DNA of 64,000 nt from assembly GCA_032433595.1 (NCBI GenBank), contig JASWJB010000005.1:1-64000 (forward strand). The letters run 5' to 3'. Of this stretch, positions 31,682-44,000 are shown in pieces. Below the pieces are notes generated by a model. The model saw only the letters and a program-made list of their open reading frames with translations. It was not told where the DNA came from and did not search any database. A program made the translations under genes and the position numbers. Positions within the stretch are counted from its first letter, which is position 1. Each line of letters opens with the position of its first letter. The DNA is from Conoideocrella luteorostrata. Its lineage: Eukaryota; Ascomycota; Sordariomycetes; Hypocreales; Clavicipitaceae.

Positions 31682-33723
31682 ATTTTCAACATTTTCGTAG
31701 ATTCCATGCTCTCGGAGGTGGATTTTGCAGGCCAGGCAGGGACAGGTCGGGTCAACAGCGATTACGAGTAGCGGCAGCCCCCCCCCCCCTCCCTCCATCC
31801 ACTGCCCTCCTCTCAACAACCATGTCGTCAAGCCGGGACACCTTGGTCCACGATTCCTGATGTATCCGGAGTCAGTGGTGTGTGTCTTGACGGCCATTGC
31901 TGTTTGACAGTATACCCCGTAAGTGCGTAGTTTACCGCGAAGGGGAGAGTAGGCCAACTATTGTTGCAGATTGGCCTGTCTATTGCCTCTCTGGCTAAAA
32001 CCAACAGCCTGTACATCTTTGCCGTCGCTATAACTCGAAATGCATCGACACTCTATATCCCACCATTTCCCTCTAGCATGCCACTGCAGAACGCATAGTC
32101 AGCCATGATGATGATGATCATGTTAATCAGGTCGACTCTCGCGACCAAGCAGTGAAGTTCTTCTTTTCCGCGGAGAGAACTCAGTCATATGCTTAAACTG
32201 AGTTGTCCCAGTGGTCAGGACGATACGATACTCGGTCCCCCAAACGGCGGAACGGAACATGCGCAGCTTGTCCTGCGGTCCGCCAAAACAGGAAATGATT
32301 GTAAGTCATCGTTCCGCAAACCGCTTTATGAAAGCATTGACGGGGAAGAACTTGACAGTAGGCTGCTACCTTCTCGTAGGAGGAGGGGATTCCATGCCTT
32401 TAAATGGGAGAGGTGGTGCCCAAGCTCTCTCTTTGTGCGACAACGTCCGGATCTGTAATGGCAGCCTCCGTGACGTATTGTATGCGAGGAAGTGTTCAGG
32501 ATTCCAACGACACATAACTCGTATCCTGCTGCATTCCCGTCGCTCGAGCCGGCATCTCGCGGAGGGCCACGGCTCTCCCAGATACGGTGCTTTCCAACAA
32601 CAACGCCCAAGTAGCGTGTTCTGAATGTTGGGTCGGCTCAGCCCATTAAGTCACACCACCAACTCATCCAACGAGGACAGCCGAGCTCGAAACTGCTTTG
32701 GCATATACTTTTGCCAAATTCTGATGCTCACACACCGTAAAACCATTTCCGGATTCACACAACTCCCCCCTTCCAGATGAGTTGAGTCCGTCAGTAGCAA
32801 TATCTGACGGTTTCTGTTGCCACCGCGTTATTGCATTTCTAGTAGGCATCTCCCATCCTGGGAGTTGGTTGAAGCGCACCCTGTTCAGCTTGATGCGTAG
32901 GGTCCTGACACCCGCCAGACAAGTTTCCAAAGACCATTGCGCGGCCGAAATGTGGGAGCAAATCTCAAGCCCTGATCTCCATAACATTGGTGATCATGAG
33001 CACGGCTTCTCGGGTTGGGCAATTTGGCAGCTCAGTCGTAGAGAGCAAGAACCAAAAAGGGGGAAGAGACTGCGCTGCGCCATGAGCTAAACTGCTCCTA
33101 AATGAAGCGCCTAACTGAGATGTGGGCACTTGTGTGATGTTGAAACCCCGTTTGTACTCGGTACTCGGCAGCTTGCCTAGCATCCGAGGTTCTGTGAGAA
33201 CTTGTATGCAGACGGCAGTATAACGCAACTGTCGCGGACAGTGACGTGAAGTAGAGCTCCGGCTGGAGCATGCGCGCAGTTCATCATCCAAGATATTATT
33301 GTTGGAGCACACGCACATTTCGGGGGCTTTGGCTTGAGATAGATGTCGTGTGCGTGTGCGTATGCGTATGCGTATGCATGAGCGCGTGCGGAGGCCACAG
33401 CCCCCAAACAGACAATGTCTATAGCGGGTGTAGAAGCTCCGTGGTGTCTCTCCGACAGTGCCTCCGATACATGAGCCCAGCCTTGGTGCATTGCGAAAGT
33501 CTGCCCACCATACAAGTGGACGGGCAAACAACGAAAAGCCCTCGTCAAGTATCTTGAAGTCATCGCAGGGTCAGATTCTTGATTGCGGACGGAATAAGGC
33601 GGGGTGATGAGGTCGCAGATGTTGCGTTTCCCGTTTCCGCATCCGCATCCGGTAAACCATGGCGGCAACTGTAGTATGCTGCTCATGTCTGTGAAGGCTG
33701 TATGTGCTAGCTGGGCGTGGAAG

Positions 33724-33846
33724 CTGCATGTATTGCTGCATGTATTGCTGCATGTAGGGCTGCATGTAGGGCTGCATGTAGGGCTGCATGTAGGGCTGCA
33801 TGTAGGGCTGTATGTGACGGCTGTATGTGATGGCTGTATGTGATGG
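33724..33846. repeat. 12-bp minisatellite, TGCATGTAGGGC
   Basis: About ten head-to-tail 12-bp units. The centre is perfect (TGCATGTAGGGC); the left units read TGCATGTATTGC and the right units GGCTGTATGTGA. Units decay progressively to about 33930. Confidence 0.92.
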
Positions 33847-36611
33847 GGATACTGAGGGCTGCATACGAGCGCAGTATTATATGTGAGGGATGTATGTGAT
33901 GACTCTATTGAGAGAGGTATGTGAGGGCTGTATATGTATGAAGTTGGAGTTGGGTTGAATGATGCAGATGTGAAAAGACAAAAAAACCAGCTCGAGGGAG
34001 GGAGGAGAGCTCCAATTTATAGACCATCTCTGACTCGCAAGAGATCACTCTACGCTTTACGAACTTGCCACATATGCGACTAATCTCCTGCTGCTCCAAC
34101 TTCGATGGGCCGAGGAGGAGACGGGGAGGGGAGATGGAGGGCTGTCATCGCTGTTGGTTGTTACACGATATGACTTTGCAGGTAGCAGATTGGAGGCATT
34201 ACGGCCACACGTATACGCTGTGATTCGCCCAGCAGACGAGTGACACAGCTGTTTGCATTAATTGTCGACGAGCTATGCGCAATTCGCTCACTTGATCACG
34301 GCTCGTGTCGCTTCCGACGTCGTAATAGCAATAGTTGCGGTCTATGTCCTCATTTGTTCTCTGTCTGCGTTTGCCACAGACGCGGCCGCGGCCACCCGCA
34401 AGACTCACCTTGTAGTGAATCAGGCTATTTTGCAGTCCCTGCTCGTCATATCGCCCATCCTCGCGTGATGCATGTTTGCGTCCGTATCAAACTACACAGC
34501 CCACCGGCCGTCATACGCGAACATAGCCTCGTGCTGCTCGCTTGAACAGCGCATCCGCTGCACATACGCTCCTTGCCCTCCTCTCCCCTTCCCTCCCCAC
34601 ATCTTAATGTGTAGTGTATCAGAATTGGGATTGTTTGCCTCCTTATCCGCACCAGATACATTCACGCCAAGCTGTGTCCTCAGTCAAGAACGGGGTCCCA
34701 TGTGTTTGATAGCTCGACAGCGTGAACGTGCTCACACTGGGTCTTCTCGGTTTCCTCGCTCAGTAAGAATGACCGAGCAGGCTCCGTTCATCGTGAGGCG
34801 TCCTTGAGCCTGCTCATTCAGTCCCATGGCAACATGCAGCCGAGATGGCGGGGCCATAGACCATCTCCAACGCATGGCAATCACACCCGTGTAACCACCA
34901 GAGCCTCGCATGCTGAGAAACGATCAAGGCCACGATTCCACCACGGCCGTTTCTTGGCTTGAACAGCCGATCCAACCCCAAGTGGGCATCTGACCATAAT
35001 GTCACAGCATATAATTTTGATCCTCACGAACACACTCCAGACTGTTTGCGAGTTCCACCGTCCGTGACAAGGTCGCACCATTGCGTACGCTTACGGACAG
35101 CCAGCCAGCCACCATGCAGTGTTGCGCGTGAAACATGACCGGTCTGTCTTGTCTGTCCAGTGTTTGTCTGTGGCAGCACGCCCAGATCTTGAGATAGTCA
35201 CGTAAAATGCCAAGTTCCGAAATCAGTGGTCCGGACATTGGCCACTGGCAGATCCTTGATCGCGAGCCTTCATTCACCTCGATCCGCGCAAAGAGCAGCG
35301 TAGCACACGCTCACCGTTTTCCGAAGCCACCTCCGCAAGCTCGCGGCATCGTCTCCGTATTGGTGGCCAAGAACGTCGGGCATACGTCCGTGGATGCCTG
35401 GATGTCTGGCTGTAGAGCTGCCCAGCCCGCAAAGTGTGCGGCATTTCGTTGTTGAGCAAAGTAGAGCAACCGGGTCTCAGCGTACAGACACATGTGACGT
35501 GGCTACCTGCAGTGGCCAAAGTCCCCAACAAAAGGTTGTGCTCCGTAGTATTTGCAAACTTCCGTCTCATGAAACATTATCATCATCTTGAAAGTAACCG
35601 TTGCGCAAGCTCGGCTCTGCTCTGTTATGCATTTCCATGCTCAATGTACGCACAGATGATGGGCGACGCACTCCCTCCCTCCCCAGGGGCCGGCCTCCAA
35701 CATCGACATCTCCCGCCGCTGATGCCCATTTTGCCCGATCGGTGAGTCCCAGACGCTACAAGGCTGTGGCTCATTTAGCCCCATCAGCAACTAAGTCCCA
35801 GATCAGTGAGTCCCAGACGCCCAGCCCAGTCTTGCCCGCATCAGCAGTGGGATCTGGGTCCTGATTGCAGAGTGGCCCTGTGTAGACACCCCGTATCACC
35901 TATTTTACTTCTTCGCGCAGCAACGCAATCCAGAACGCCCAGCGCTCCATGCCACGTCATTGTGTCGTGAGAAACGCAAACACCCAAACCCCCCCCCAAA
36001 AAAAAAAGCCAGATGGCACACCGTACTCCGTACAGAATAGAATAGCGTATCACAACGTCAACCAACTCCTCCGTCCGCATTCCCCCCGCCAAGACGGACG
36101 CTTGATGCACCGAACCGGCCGCATCTCCGTCCGCCCCAGCACCCACCCACATGCATGGCGCCAACGCCGGCAACTGATCAATCGTTCCGTTCCTGCCTCC
36201 CACGCAGCTCAGCTCCTCCAGCCTGCCAACCCAACCCAGCATGTGACATCACTTGACTGTCCCCATCCCATGATTATAACCCAACCAGGCCAAGCGTCTT
36301 GGAGATCATTGTACTTGCAGTAATTAAACAATTAAACGTGCATTACAGTGCCGAGGTCGCTGTTTGACATGCTGGACTTAATTCCAAATCCTCGTGCTCC
36401 GTAACTACTAGTATACCGCAGTGAACTGACTACTCCGTATTGCTCCGTGCTCTCCATACATGATATAATACTCCCGCTGAACAGCGGTATTCATCGACAA
36501 TCCATCTGCTGGGTATTGCTCTCTTCTCGCAGCAAAGGATTCTTCTGTCTCCAGTCTCCCAACTCCAACCAGCAGACCTCAACTACTGAACTCCGCCACA
36601 CAACCGCCAAA

Positions 36612-37286
36612 ATGCTCGACTTCTCCCAAAACCTCTCCCTCTTCACGGTCCGTCCAGTCCCAACAACCAACCACCAACCAAAGCAAGCCCTGGTCCGCAC
36701 AAACAGATCCTGAATAGCCACAATTAACAAAGATCAAATATTCTAGGTCCCCGCCGCATTCGGCCTCACCCTCCTCCCGCACCTCTATGCCGTCGGTTCC
36801 GCCGGTTTCAACGTCTACGACAACTCAAATCCCCGCGCCTACCGAGATACCCTCATGAAAGACACATCAGTTGACAAAGTGGTATGCCTTGGGCCCCACA
36901 TCCACCTTTCTCATCCACATATTCTACAAGATGTTCCCCCCTACCCAATGTTTCTTGTCAATAAACTCTACAAAAAACCAATTCGCTAAAGCTTGGTGCA
37001 GCGCAAACAACGCATCCTTCGCAGCGAAGCCGCTTCCCTAAACGGAATTGAAACCATTGGCTTGTACGCTGCGTCCGTCCTGGCAGGCAACTATGCGCAA
37101 CTCGATACTGCGACGCTGAATAGCCTTTCGATTGGATACTTGATCTCCCGGGTGGCATACACGCTGTCGTATATTTTGATCCAGAACAGGAGATTGTCCT
37201 GGCTGAGGACGGCTATTTGGCAGGTCAGCAGTATCTATATCGCAACGTTTTGGATCAAGGCTGGCTTTAAGCTCCAGCTCGTTTGA
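36612..37286 (+). CDS. MAPEG-family membrane protein
   Basis: Three exons, 36612-36647, 36747-36881 and 37002-37286, all phase 0, give 151 residues, the usual MAPEG length. Introns of 99 and 120 nt begin GTCCGT and GTATGC. Features: an N-terminal strand VPAAFGLTLLPHLYAVGSAG (first membrane helix), then NPRAYRD, then RILRSEAASLNGIETIGLYAASVLAG, the characteristic R..R...A..N..E motif for glutathione/lipid binding, then SRVAYTLSYILIQ and LRTAIWQVSSIYIATF (helices 3 and 4). MAPEG members include microsomal glutathione transferases and leukotriene C4 synthase. The substrate of this divergent fungal branch is unknown. The first exon codes only 12 residues. Convergent with the beta-glucosidase gene. 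Confidence 0.85.
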
Positions 37287-37691
37287 TGTGGCGTCCCCTA
37301 CTTCAAACAGTGGAAATGCCTATCCTTTTATAGCTGGAGTGACAACCACAGCACACGCAGCGGACATATACCTTGCCGACAATATTACTTTCGCACGGAG
37401 GACTTGGAGCAACCTGAAGGAAGGCGAGACAGCCGGTCAAGTCACAACATAAAGACCCGAGAGATGCGCTTTGTACATATTTCACGCGAGCTGTCGCCGT
37501 TCATATATATATATTTGCTAATTACAAAGGTAAATAATACTGTATGTATGTGTGCCTTAATGATGCTACCTATACGGCTTGATATGCCATATCTTCTGCC
37601 TTTTTCGACAGATGTTGCGCTTTTCTTTCTTCTTTTTTCTTTTGGTTGTTTACCTAGCATTTATCTTTTTGTTCCTATTTGCATATTGGTC
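37287..37691. other. Convergent 3' intergenic region
   Basis: This 405-bp gap lies between the MAPEG and beta-glucosidase stop codons. It is T-rich towards 37610-37690, consistent with the 3' end signals of the minus-strand gene being read as A-rich. No gene. Confidence 0.5.
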
Positions 37692-40600
37692 CTAATTCAG
37701 GTCCGCACTCAGAGGCAAGTTGCGTGAGCTGCTGCCAACCCAAACCTTCTTGGGAGCCTTGGTGATGACCCAGTTTTGGGAAGCGGTGTCCCAGTTGCTA
37801 ATCTCGCGACGAGTGAGCTCATGGCGGAACGTAACGCTCTGTCCAGGGGCAATACGCTCAATACGCTCAAACCCGCGCAGAACACGGACGGGCTCATTCT
37901 CGCCCCCGAGACTGACGTAGACCTGAGGGACTTCGTCTGTCATGGTCTTGCCAGTGTTGGTGATAGTCGCAGTGATGGTGTACATGACATCCCACAGCTG
38001 TCGGTTGCCACCAGGTTCGCCCGAGGAAGCAAGTCTGGGCTGAGGAGAGCCATCTGTAGCGCCAGGCGGGAGGAATTCCTTGGCCGTCTTGCCATAGTGT
38101 GGGTCGGCCGAGGCCTCTTTGCCAGAGGAGGTGGTGTTGAGCCACGGGTAAATGAACTGGTAAATATACCGAATAGATGACGGGAATGCATAGTCCTTGA
38201 GGTCGGTGCTGTAATTGCCAAACGTGGGCGCAGCCATCGTCTTGCCCTTGGGAGGCGACATAGGGCCGGCATTGTGCTTTTCCACCTTGAGGTCCGAGTA
38301 TTCAAAGGTAGACCAAGAGAGTCCGTAGCCGAATTCATAGATGGGAGCACCCGACGAGTTCTTGCCAGGGGCGACCTTGTCAAAGTGCCGGTAGTCAATG
38401 AACCCACCCTCCTTGAACTCCTGCTGGGGAGCATCGTTCCCGTTGTTAGGCTTGTACATAACATCGGTACCGTAGCTCTCCAGAGTAGGACCCCAGGTGA
38501 AGGGCGATCGACCAGGGCTAGTCTTGCCGTACAGAATGTCGGTAATGGAATTACCGGATTCTTGTCCTGGCAGACCAGCCCAAACAATGGCGGAAATGTT
38601 GGGGCTCTGGTGCCAATCGGTGACGAGAACTGGGCCGACGCTGTGAATGACGACAATGGTGTTCTGACAGTTGGAGGACACATTCTTGACCAGTTCATCA
38701 CCATTCTTCCATAGGGTGAGGTTCTTTCGGTCTCCTCTGTTGCCATCGACGTTGATGTAGCCCTCGCCACTATCAGCGTTGACAAAAACGACCGTGGTAA
38801 CGTTGGGTTGGGTAATGACCTTTTGGGTGGCAGCCCATTCGTTGTTGGTGAGCACGCTTTCATATCGGGAGCCATCCTTGATAGCCTGGGCCTGAAGAGC
38901 ACTGTCGGGGGTGATGAGGTATGGAAACTGCGACGTGCCGGAACCCCACAGCATGGCAAGTGTACCGTTATCGCATCCACGGTCATCGCAGCCGTTGGGG
39001 CCTTGGGGGTTCGGGCCAGCATCCTCACCAATGACGGCAAGGAACTTGGGCTTCTTCAACGGTAGTGAACCAGTGTTTTTGAGAATGACGGTTCCCTTGG
39101 CGGCTGACTCGCGAATGTGCGCAGCGTGGTCATTGCGCACGTCGACCTGAAAGTTGATCTGCTCCCAGTTCTCCTTGGCCGCAGCATTGCGATAGCCGAA
39201 TGAGTCGCGAGTCCATGAGCTAAAGCTAGTTGGGACCTGGTTGCCGGGAGTATTGCCAACCTTGAACCAGGCAGCCATGATACGCAAAGCCATGTCATCG
39301 ATACGGTAAGCAGGAACAGTACCATTGATGACGGCAAGGGTCAGGTTTCCACCCCAGTAGCTAACTCCAGTGTTGAACACTGTGTCGCCGGGCATGGACA
39401 TGTCCAAGCCTGCAACTGCGGTGGCGGCACCAGCGTGCTGAGCTTGCCAGTCGCTCATGACGAATCCCTGGAATCCAAGTTCATCCTTGAGAATACCGTT
39501 GATGAGTTTGGAATTCTGACAGCCGTACGAGTTGTTAATCTGGTTATAGGAGCACATGATTGAGCCAACGCCAGCCTTGACGGCATCAGCAAATGGCCAA
39601 ACATACTCCTCATGCATGGTCTTGTCATCAACATTTGACGACAGAGATTCCGTGATGTTGAAACCATACCCAACCGCTTCCGGGGCCTGTCTAAAATATT
39701 CTAACGGATTACCCGTGTTAGCAACTAAAGAATTCCTGATAGACGGGTGCCAAGGTTCAACCAAGTTAAACTCACCTTGCTCATTGGCGATGTAATGCTT
39801 AGCACAAGCAACAACGCCGGCTTCCTGGATGCCGATGACAGTGTTAGCCAAACCCCTACCCTGGAGGTAAGGGTCAGTGCCGAAACCTTCAGCATTACGG
39901 CCACCCGTCGGAGTACGGCCCAAAGGACCACTGACGGGACCCAAGCTGACATCGATACCCTTAGCTTTGTTCTCAGCGCCCATGGCCTTTCCACGGTCTC
40001 TCCAGAGATGTTCAGACCATGTGGCGCCAGCAGTGAGTCCGGCCGGGAAAGCACTGTTGTAATCGGAAAGTCGGATGCCCAACGGGCCATCCTGCATGCA
40101 GAGCGCTCGAAGTCCTAATCGAGGAATAGAGCCAACATTGCCGACGCACTTCTCGCTCATCCACCTGAACAGTGTCAGCTGCCTCAACTTCATAGCTTGC
40201 CATGCATTTGATGTCGGCGCCTTACCCAGTACCAGTGGTCAAGTTGACCTTCTCAACGAGAGTCATCTGTGACACAAATGCCTTGGCCTTAGCATAGGCT
40301 TCCTCCCAGCCAGGAGCCTGCGGGTTCATCCATGGTGAAGGATAATGAGGCGGGGAGTAGGCTAAAGAGCTGTTTGTTACAGCGAGCTGCAAAGGGATTT
40401 GAGTGTTAGCAATACCGTAATAAAAAGGGTCTTGAATAATGGCAAGTGCCGTCGGCGCGGCTCCTAGAGCTCGCGCGGCTATCAACAATAGTTTCATCCC
40501 GATCGCATTTGCCAAGCCGACGAGACCTGTTCACTTTGTCCAGTCTCCGCACTAGCCCCGGACAGCTGCATGGCGCAGGAAACAGAAGTGTCTAGTCGGT

Positions 40601-41029
40601 TCGCAATGAATCGTTCGCGGTGGTGGCAAGAGGCGGGGGGGATCTCGCTCACATCCTGCACGCCGAATAGGATTGGGGTTAAAGCTTGTATGGCTTGGGG
40701 AACCCAGGTCAGGTCCGCACGAACGCAGCAGCTCCGTCCGATCCACCATCGGGAGACTACCAGGCTGCAACCAGACCGACCAAGGGACCATGATGGAACC
40801 GGAAGCAATTTCGGACAACAAAGATAGCCGGGGGAGAAGATGCAGCAACAGAGACCAAAGCAGATAAGACCCAGAACGCAGTCGAGGAATTGCTTAATTG
40901 CGGAGTAATCTTCGTGTGATACACGCGTGCAAAAGGGGAGCTTACATTGTATGTGTAACCAAGATCGCGGGGAGTCGCATCCACCACAGCAGTGGAGAGA
41001 GCCACGGCGAAGACAGATAAAGGCTTCAT
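37692..41029 (-). CDS. Secreted GH3 beta-glucosidase
   Basis: Four exons, 41029-40946, 40386-40226, 40164-39776 and 39700-37692, give 880 residues. Exon 1 supplies a signal peptide ([18 protein letters not shown]). Exon 2 carries [12 protein letters not shown] and [16 protein letters not shown]; exon 3 [17 protein letters not shown] and MQDGPLG. The catalytic nucleophile is Asp295 in GFVMSDWQ. The C-terminal half holds the GH3 C domain and a fibronectin III-like domain ending TRREISNWD...[11 protein letters not shown]. Many NxS/T sites fit secretion. Intron 3 (39775-39701, 75 nt) is a multiple of three without stops, so an unspliced reading stays open; it is removed because the family reads [12 protein letters not shown] at that point. 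Intron 1 is long (559 nt), and an alternative start within it (about 40497, [19 protein letters not shown]) could give another leader. Function: hydrolysis of cellobiose and other beta-glucosides. Confidence 0.93.
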
Positions 41030-44000
41030 GGCGAAGAAGTCGGATGCCGCGTGGCCCGTTGGTTTTTTTAGTCGGAGGTTTTCTGCAGGAAGGCGGAAGC
41101 AGCTGTGAGTATGGAGTGACGGACAACAACAACTAGATCAAAGAGAAAAAACACCGACCCAGGAGAGAGGGACGGGGCGGCAGTGTGGCCTTGATATAGT
41201 ATTTTTGGGACAGGGTCTCAGTTCATTCAGTAAGTTAAGACATGGCGACGGGGGGTCCGGGAGACAGAGTGTGACTTGGATGGGATCGTCTAGAATGAAT
41301 GAATTGGTCGTCATGACAAGGTACCGGCGATGGCGGTCGGGGATTCGGGTATTGGGGGGTTGTGGATTGAGGATTGGCAAGTGAACAAGGACCCAAATGC
41401 CAAGTACTATGTAGTAGCATGACAGGTGAGCATAGCGCCGCCCTGATCATGGTTGGTGGATTCATCGTCGTTCTTTCTTTTCGTGCAATTAGTTAACCCC
41501 CAGCCGGCATGGAGTGAGGAGCAGTCTAGCTGATCAGAAAGGAATCAGACTTGGTGCCAAAAGCATGGATCGCGAGCTCGGCCGGCCGCGAGTGGAGCCG
41601 CTTGCCCGTTCTGGCTTGCCTGGCTTGCTTTGCCCTGCAATGGCCTGCATTATTAGCTCTTGACGTGGGCGCGCGGCGTCGAAGGCTCTCAAGCTTGTTT
41701 ATTGCACTGGCGGTGCTAGTGAGCCCCCTTTGCACGCGGCAGGTTCCAGAGACAAATATAGCAGCAGCATGTCACGGGGTAGTGACTCCGTAAGGAGTAC
41801 TCAACGGGTATTCTCCATTGCGCATCTTGCTTTCTTCAATGGCCAGCTTGGATCAGGATGCAATCGATCTCATAACAACCCTCGGCCTCGGGGGAAGCTG
41901 TGGGGCAACGTTAAGCAGTGCCGTGTGGCCGTGAAAGTGGCTCCAAGGTTTACCATTGTGCTTTCCTTCTGGGGTTGGGCCGGAAGGCACAGCGTCGTCA
42001 ATGGCTGGACTTGAAGACCGTTCAGGCTACTACATACGTACATTCCTCAGCATAAGTGGGGATTAGCGTGGCCATAATGGAGGTCTGGTGCCGCGCAACA
42101 GGTCACGGAATGCAAACTGGTCGCCAGCTTCGCCATTCAATCGCTGGCTGTTCAAAATCAAATCGGCCGACGCGTAGCAGCAGCAGCAGAGTGACTGCAG
42201 GCCAAGAGCGCCTTCGCCGGGGATCGCCCGGTGGCGTCCGGCCGGTGGAAAGCTCGCCACATGATCAAAGTGTTCGTCCACCAGTACCGGACAGCCCAAG
42301 AACATGTCCATAGTGTACTCCGTAAGTGAATGTTTCTGTCTGTGCATGAACGCTGCCAGTATGGCGTCAAACAGCCGGTCGGCTGACCGCTGCGGAATAC
42401 GTGTAATTGTTGGATGATACTTGTGTCTAACAACAAAGAGTCCTATAGCCTCGAGGCGAGCTGGAGAGGCAATTCCGGTTTAAACCTGAAATATGAGGCT
42501 GCCACATGACCAGTGCATCAGTGGCCTTTTAGCTGTTGCCTTGCCGGCTCTGGCTTGTTAGGGCAGGCAGCCTTGACCGATGACATGTCCACCGCACCGC
42601 GGACTGGAGAGAATGCGCCAAAAGTACGCAGTAGTGTTCTCCTACTATTGTCTACACGGCGTTGGGGGCATTGAGCAAACACAATGGAGATTCACACACG
42701 TCAGGTTTTTCTTGTCGTCTCAAGGCCACTAACTGACAGGTCGTCGTGGCACATATCCCCAAATGGTGGGTGGCATCTGCCAACCACTGGCCAATTTCCT
42801 ACTGTCAACCTTGGTACTCAGGAAGCTAGAGAGCACATTCATCGCCAAAAACGTTCCATGTAATCAAACTCCCACGAGAAAATAAAAAAAGGGCCGACAT
42901 TATCGCAGGACCTTTTTTGCTGTGTCCTTGCCCCCAACCTTTCCCATGGGGCAGGACCTGGATAGTTTTCGGTGAGCAAGTAAACTAGTTATTTGCATCA
43001 ATAGGCGACGTCACTATGCTGTGCTTGGGCGGCTCTTGAGCCAGGGTCTGGAGCGCCGCCCTGCTGCAAACCTCACCATCATCACTTTCACGTTGCATTA
43101 CCACGGAAGCCTGTCAACCGAGGAGCTCCGCCGTCGGGATGAAACCATGCATCTGCATCTTAAACCTCCAACGGCCTTGCTTGCACCATAGTTGGTGGCT
43201 CGCCAATTTAAGGTCTCTGCAGATGTGACTGTGGGTCGAGGTATGACTGACTGAAGCCACAGATGGCATACCGAATGAAAGAGTAGACAATAGCCAACGC
43301 CTAGAATAAGGATAGCTTACCCGGATCGACGCCAACTCTATGATGTCCTGGCCTGCGCGATCTGATAATGCGACTCTAAAAGCCTGTCAAGAGAGCACAT
43401 ATCTGTATCCTGTGCCTGGTTTTGGAATGTGCCGTGCAGTTTTGTAGTACATCACAGCCCTTGCGTGCCCGAGTCGAGACATTTTCTGGAGCTATCGATG
43501 TCGGCGAGACTCAACACCTCCCTCTATACTCCGCACTCCGTAGATTCTTTTGAGTCAAGACACTGAAGCCGATAGTGCATGAACTAGAACAACCCGTAGA
43601 GCAAACCCGTCGGCAAACGACTAGCTAGTAGGGCGCACTTGTGGTCATGCAAACTGCCCAGTTATCAGACAGCAAGCGTGCATTTTAATATGATCAGCCA
43701 TTGACGAATCAGGTGAGCGACGAGTGCCAATTGATGCGAACCGTGCATGGCAAAACCGCCACCCCACCTTCTCGCGTATTCCCTGCGCGAGGGGTTGAGG
43801 GGAGCAAGGCTCGCATCAACGCCAGGATCTACTGTCAACGGCCCTCTTCGTCGAGTTGGCTAGTTATCAGTGTATCAAGTACAATCTGAGGCACGAAAGC
43901 GCCGCGGATAGTCATCTCCGGCAGCGCTGCCCCATTACAGATTAGAGAGTCCCTACGTTGTACAGCAGAAAATATTGTTTATACCATCCAATATCAGCTT

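Larger units (their letters stand above)
29105..36611. other. Gene-poor 7.5-kb stretch
   Basis: No frame on either strand shows a recognisable domain, and the longer frames start at GTG/TTG or overlap each other on opposite strands. It contains simple repeats (31651-31681 and 33724-33846), C- and A-homopolymers (31779-31789 and 35990-36007), and TACTCCGTA copies at 36024-36032 and 36431-36439. Undetected short or multi-exon genes cannot be excluded. Confidence 0.5.

Noticed and set aside
40222..40515. Separate small gene upstream of the beta-glucosidase
   Set aside because: The frame runs directly into the conserved second exon of the beta-glucosidase ([12 protein letters not shown]), with a good branch point and acceptor in between; treated as intron plus exon, with a possible alternative leader noted.
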